Of a stretch of DNA of 64,000 nucleotides, positions 61,450 to 64,000 are shown piece by piece. The DNA is from Candidatus Cryptobacteroides onthequi (GTDB lineage Bacteria > Bacteroidota > Bacteroidia > Bacteroidales > UBA932). Position 1 is the first letter of the stretch. Each line of letters opens with the position of its first letter. The translations under genes and the position numbers were made by a program. The notes under the pieces are model-generated. The model saw only the letters and a list, made by a program, of their open reading frames with translations, was not told the DNA's origin and ran no database searches. Location: the NCBI GenBank assembly GCA_018066125.1, contig JAGHSA010000027.1, positions 1 through 64,000 on the forward strand, read 5' to 3'.

Positions 61450-62949
61450 CTATTCGCCGATCAGGGTGATGATCTTATCCATGATGAGATTCACCTGATA
61501 GGTAGGAACAGTCACATTGTTTGTCATGACCGAGAATACGATGGTGTTCTCGGTCTTGCCGTCTTCAGGGGTGATGTAGCCGCTGAAGCAGCGCACGCCG
61601 TTCATCGATCCGCTCTTCATCCATACTCTGCCGCGGAGACTTTCAGGAGCCTTCGAGAGACGTGAGGTGAGTGTTCCCTTGCCTGGCTGTGGCAGCAGGT
61701 GAAGGTAGGTTTCGTATTGGGATGTCCTCATCATTGCCTTGAGGAAGTCCACAAAGAAAGACGGGGTGATATAGTTCTTGCGTGAGAGACCTGAGCCGTC
61801 CACTATCTGGACCGCCGTGTCAGGACTGAGGCCGAGACCGGTGAGTATCTTCTTTTCGGCCACCAGTGAAGAGTCATATGATGCGCATTCTGTTACTTCC
61901 TGGCCGATTGCCTTGAGAAGTGCTTCGGCGTAGAAATTGTCGCTTTCGTAGAGGCATTCCTTGATGATATCCGAGAGCTTCGGCGAAGCGGTGCTGCCGG
62001 CTATTGTGAGACCGTCCTGCGCGGTGGCGGCTCTGCGTCCGTCGAACACCATAGGGTCATGCCTGACGGCTCCGTCATTGTCTATGTCGGCGTAGCTGCC
62101 GCTGACAGAGGTACCGTGGTCCTGGAGATATTCCATGAAATACGCCGCACAGGTAAGGGCAGGGAAGCGGTTCGAGCATTCCTGTTTGCGGGTGCCCTTG
62201 TCCACAGCGAGGGTGCCTCTCATCTCTCCTATCGGAACAAATCTGGAATTGAGGTAGTACAATTCGTCACCGCAGCCTGCAGGAGATGTGGTGCAGCTGT
62301 GGCTGTACTTCATCCATGGCGTCTTGGGATAAATGACGGATACGCTTACAGGGTCACCGACCGATGTCCCGGGTACGGTGAAAAAGTCCTGTCTGTTCTC
62401 ATACCAGTTGAGAGCGGATGTACCGACGCCATAATACCACCCCAGGTCATCGACTGTCCAGCTGAAGTTCTCTCCATAGCAGTCCATCCTGCGGCCGTCA
62501 CCGATGATGTCGCCCTCTATGCGGTATATGCCTGCATCTGCGAGTATCTTCTGCCATCTGCCGAAGAGCCTGTCTGCCGGTTCGGCGTTCTCATCTTTCG
62601 AGCCGAGTGTCGGGTCACCTCCACCTATGATATAGACGTCACCCACAAGTGTGCTGTCCTTCACTTCTCCGTCATATGCGATGGCGGTGTGGAACCTGTA
62701 GTCCGCACCGAGCAGTGTGAGGGCCGATCCTGTGGTGATGAGCTTGGTATTTGAGGCAGGGACCATCTTCTGTCCCTGATTGAATGCGACAAGAGTGTCG
62801 CCGTTCATCCTTACGGCGAGGACTCCCCAGACGGAGCTCTTCAGCGGCTCTTTCTGGTTGAGTTCCTGGACATAGCTGCGGAGTGCGGCCTGTGAATATG
62901 CGGTGAGGCAGAGTGATGCTGCCAGTATGGCTGTTATGATTCGTTTCAT
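61450..62949 (-). CDS. dacB: PBP4-type D-alanyl-D-alanine carboxypeptidase/endopeptidase
   Basis: The 499-residue periplasmic enzyme has a signal peptide (ending AYSQA) and the three penicillin-binding motifs: SxxK in PASNTKLI, SxN in YESDNFYAEALL, and KSG in WMKSGSMNG. A large insertion between the first two motifs fits class C low-molecular-weight PBPs, which trim or cleave peptidoglycan cross-links. It converges on the previous gene with a 3-bp gap. Confidence 0.94.
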   Translation of the reverse strand: MKRIITAILAASLCLTAYSQAALRSYVQELNQKEPLKSSVWGVLAVRMNGDTLVAFNQGQKMVPASNTKLITTGSALTLLGADYRFHTAIAYDGEVKDSTLVGDVYIIGGGDPTLGSKDENAEPADRLFGRWQKILADAGIYRIEGDIIGDGRRMDCYGENFSWTVDDLGWYYGVGTSALNWYENRQDFFTVPGTSVGDPVSVSVIYPKTPWMKYSHSCTTSPAGCGDELYYLNSRFVPIGEMRGTLAVDKGTRKQECSNRFPALTCAAYFMEYLQDHGTSVSGSYADIDNDGAVRHDPMVFDGRRAATAQDGLTIAGSTASPKLSDIIKECLYESDNFYAEALLKAIGQEVTECASYDSSLVAEKKILTGLGLSPDTAVQIVDGSGLSRKNYITPSFFVDFLKAMMRTSQYETYLHLLPQPGKGTLTSRLSKAPESLRGRVWMKSGSMNGVRCFSGYITPEDGKTENTIVFSVMTNNVTVPTYQVNLIMDKIITLIGE

Positions 62950-62957
62950 TCCGGACT

Positions 62958-62993
62958 TAAAAAATGAGGGTGCTGAATGTCTTCAACACCCTC
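62958..62993 (-). terminator. Intrinsic terminator downstream of the 96-residue protein gene
   Basis: On the minus strand GAGGGTGTTGAA, a short loop and TTCAGCACCCTC form a 12-bp stem with one mismatch or better, followed by ATTTTTT. It separates the small gene from dacB, so dacB needs its own promoter. Confidence 0.9.
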
Positions 62994-63016
62994 TCAAGGT
63001 CATATTATGCACAGTA

Positions 63017-63307
63017 TTACTCTGCGCTGGTGCTATTCTTGACGATGGCGCTGAGCTGCTCGTAGAGAGCGTCAGTCTTCTCGAGCATTTCCTTGCGGAG
63101 TGCCACATAGTAAGAGCGCTTCTTACCCTCGATCTCCTTTGCATTGACCTTGTCCTTGAGGTCGTTGTAGAGATCTACAGCCTCGTCGAAGATCTTTGCG
63201 AGAGCCTCGTCTGCGCTTGTAGGGTTGATGGTCGCGAAGATGGAGCAGTCATCAATGAATGCACCCAATACATACTCGATGTCCTTTTTGATGTTTCTTA
63301 AGTTCAT
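63017..63307 (-). CDS. Small conserved-looking helical protein of unknown function
   Basis: The 96-residue product is acidic and probably almost all helical (MNLRNIKKDIEYVLGAFIDD...), without a signal peptide or membrane helix, and with heptad-like spacing in the second half. I recall similar short proteins in Bacteroidales but no function. It has its own consensus promoter (63329-63359) and a strong terminator, so it is a well-defined one-gene unit. Confidence 0.75.
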   Translation of the reverse strand: MNLRNIKKDIEYVLGAFIDDCSIFATINPTSADEALAKIFDEAVDLYNDLKDKVNAKEIEGKKRSYYVALRKEMLEKTDALYEQLSAIVKNSTSAE

Positions 63308-63328
63308 AATGATGAAATTTTACAGAAG

Positions 63329-63359
63329 CAAAATTACGTTTTTTTCTTTAAAGTTCAAA
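63329..63359 (-). promoter_or_regulatory. Promoter of the 96-residue protein gene
   Basis: On the minus strand TTTG (63359-63356), a 19-bp spacer and TAATTTTG (63336-63329) give an exact match to the Bacteroidota consensus. The -33 element overlaps the last codons of the upstream outer-membrane protein gene. Confidence 0.8.
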
Positions 63360-64000
63360 TCTGAGACCGAGCTCGATGTTGAACATGAAAGGCTGCTGCG
63401 TGCGTATGCTCTTTGGCTGATTCTTTCCCATCCAGTATCTTGCACTCGGGTCGATGTAGAGACCTGCATGGTCTGTGAGATTGAATTGCACACCCATACC
63501 GAGAGCTGCGGAGTACTGAAGGCCCTTGATGTCCCCTCTGAGGGTCTCATTCCTGCCATCGACCGGCATGCGGTACCTGTTGGAGATGCACTTCTCTACA
63601 GATCCTCCGGCGAAAGCGTAGAAGTCGAATACATCATTTGAGATGACGTTGTAATAGACGTTTACAGGTATGCCGATGTACTGTACATTGTTTCTGGCTC
63701 TGCCACGGGCAAGGGACGGACCGGAATTATCGTCATGATAACTTGAGTAATTCATGAACACACCGTCAAATGAGCGGGTCAGCTGCGAGTAATTTACCCC
63801 CGTACCTACGGACCACCTGTCGTTGATGTCCAGTCTTATGCCGAGTCCAAGACTTGCCGGCACGCCATAGGTTGATTCTCCATCCTCGGTGATCACCTTC
63901 TGTACCTTTGAATTGTGGGTACTTGAAGCCCCCATCATGCCGGCTCCGTGGCTTCCAGGCTTCGCGCCGTCATTGGTGCCGAGGAGACCTCCGAATCCGA
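63348..64000 (-). CDS. Outer-membrane beta-barrel protein, 5' end beyond the window
   Basis: The frame is open to the window edge, so the protein is at least 217 residues and its start is not visible. The visible part has alternating aromatic strands (LGLGIRLDINDRWSVGTGVNYSQLTRS, YIGIPVNVYYNVISNDVFDFYAFAGGS, LGMGVQFNLTDHAGLYIDPSARYWMG) and ends in FNIELGLRFEL, the plan of small OmpW/PF13568-type barrels. The part nearest the edge is Gly- and Ser-rich and low in structure. Function unknown. Confidence 0.82.
   Translation of the reverse strand, partial: GFGGLLGTNDGAKPGSHGAGMMGASSTHNSKVQKVITEDGESTYGVPASLGLGIRLDINDRWSVGTGVNYSQLTRSFDGVFMNYSSYHDDNSGPSLARGRARNNVQYIGIPVNVYYNVISNDVFDFYAFAGGSVEKCISNRYRMPVDGRNETLRGDIKGLQYSAALGMGVQFNLTDHAGLYIDPSARYWMGKNQPKSIRTQQPFMFNIELGLRFEL

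Overview
The window is a chromosomal segment of a member of the Bacteroidales, from the Bacteroidota. The evidence is SusC/SusD outer-membrane pairs, a hybrid two-component sensor fused to an AraC-type regulator, many glycoside hydrolases (GH), BACON and six-bladed propeller lipoproteins, and several promoters of the TTG-N19-TAnnTTTG type. Base composition looks moderately GC-rich. A finer placement (for example an uncultured gut lineage near Alistipes or Cryptobacteroides) would be a guess.

Layout. 0-0.68 kb is a repeat-rich stretch without a convincing gene. 0.68-13.4 kb is mostly core genes: a DUF975 membrane protein, ispE, sufD, sufC, pnuC, sufB, aroC, a C45/choloylglycine-type amidase, a lipoprotein and a DUF2233 protein. 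Here sufB and sufC are separated by about 4.8 kb holding a BACON lipoprotein, an M6 metalloprotease, a scar made of two broken genes, and pnuC. 13.4-14.0 kb is a second repeat cluster. 14.0-31.1 kb is an accessory glycan island: GH127 and GH106 on the minus strand, GH51 and a GH97-GH20 fusion on the plus strand, two AT-rich propeller lipoproteins, a PHP-domain protein and a DNA2/UPF1-type helicase. 31.1-31.95 kb is a third repeat cluster, followed by an alpha/beta hydrolase. 33.5-50.9 kb is a polysaccharide utilisation locus: susC, susD, a susE-like gene and two tandem DUF4832-like genes on the plus strand, facing a GH2 remnant, a GH2-GH3 fusion and the hybrid sensor on the minus strand. 51.4-51.8 kb holds tRNA-Met and tRNA-Gln with promoter and terminators. 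51.8-64 kb is mostly housekeeping: ispF, a small membrane protein, mutL, a rhomboid protease, tsaC, rsmE, a phosphoesterase, radA, galE, a GH78/BNR hybrid, a PBP4-type carboxypeptidase, a small protein, and an outer-membrane barrel cut by the window edge.

How the genes work together. The first glycan island has the enzymes expected for L-arabinose- and L-rhamnose-decorated plant glycans (GH51, GH127, GH106), plus a two-enzyme fusion for galactosides or glucosides and N-acetylhexosaminides. The SusCD locus has its own sensor and probably imports oligosaccharides trimmed by the GH2-GH3 fusion and perhaps by the two DUF4832-like proteins.

Most notable points: two bi-catalytic GH fusions and a third hybrid; paired DUF4832-like proteins with candidate clan GH-A glutamates; modular intergenic repeats with compensatory hairpin changes that bracket the accessory regions, including an inverted 67-bp pair about 18 kb apart; a palindrome whose two strands encode almost the same short peptide; and deletion scars that join unrelated gene ends. 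All homology calls were made by reading the sequence and no database search was run.
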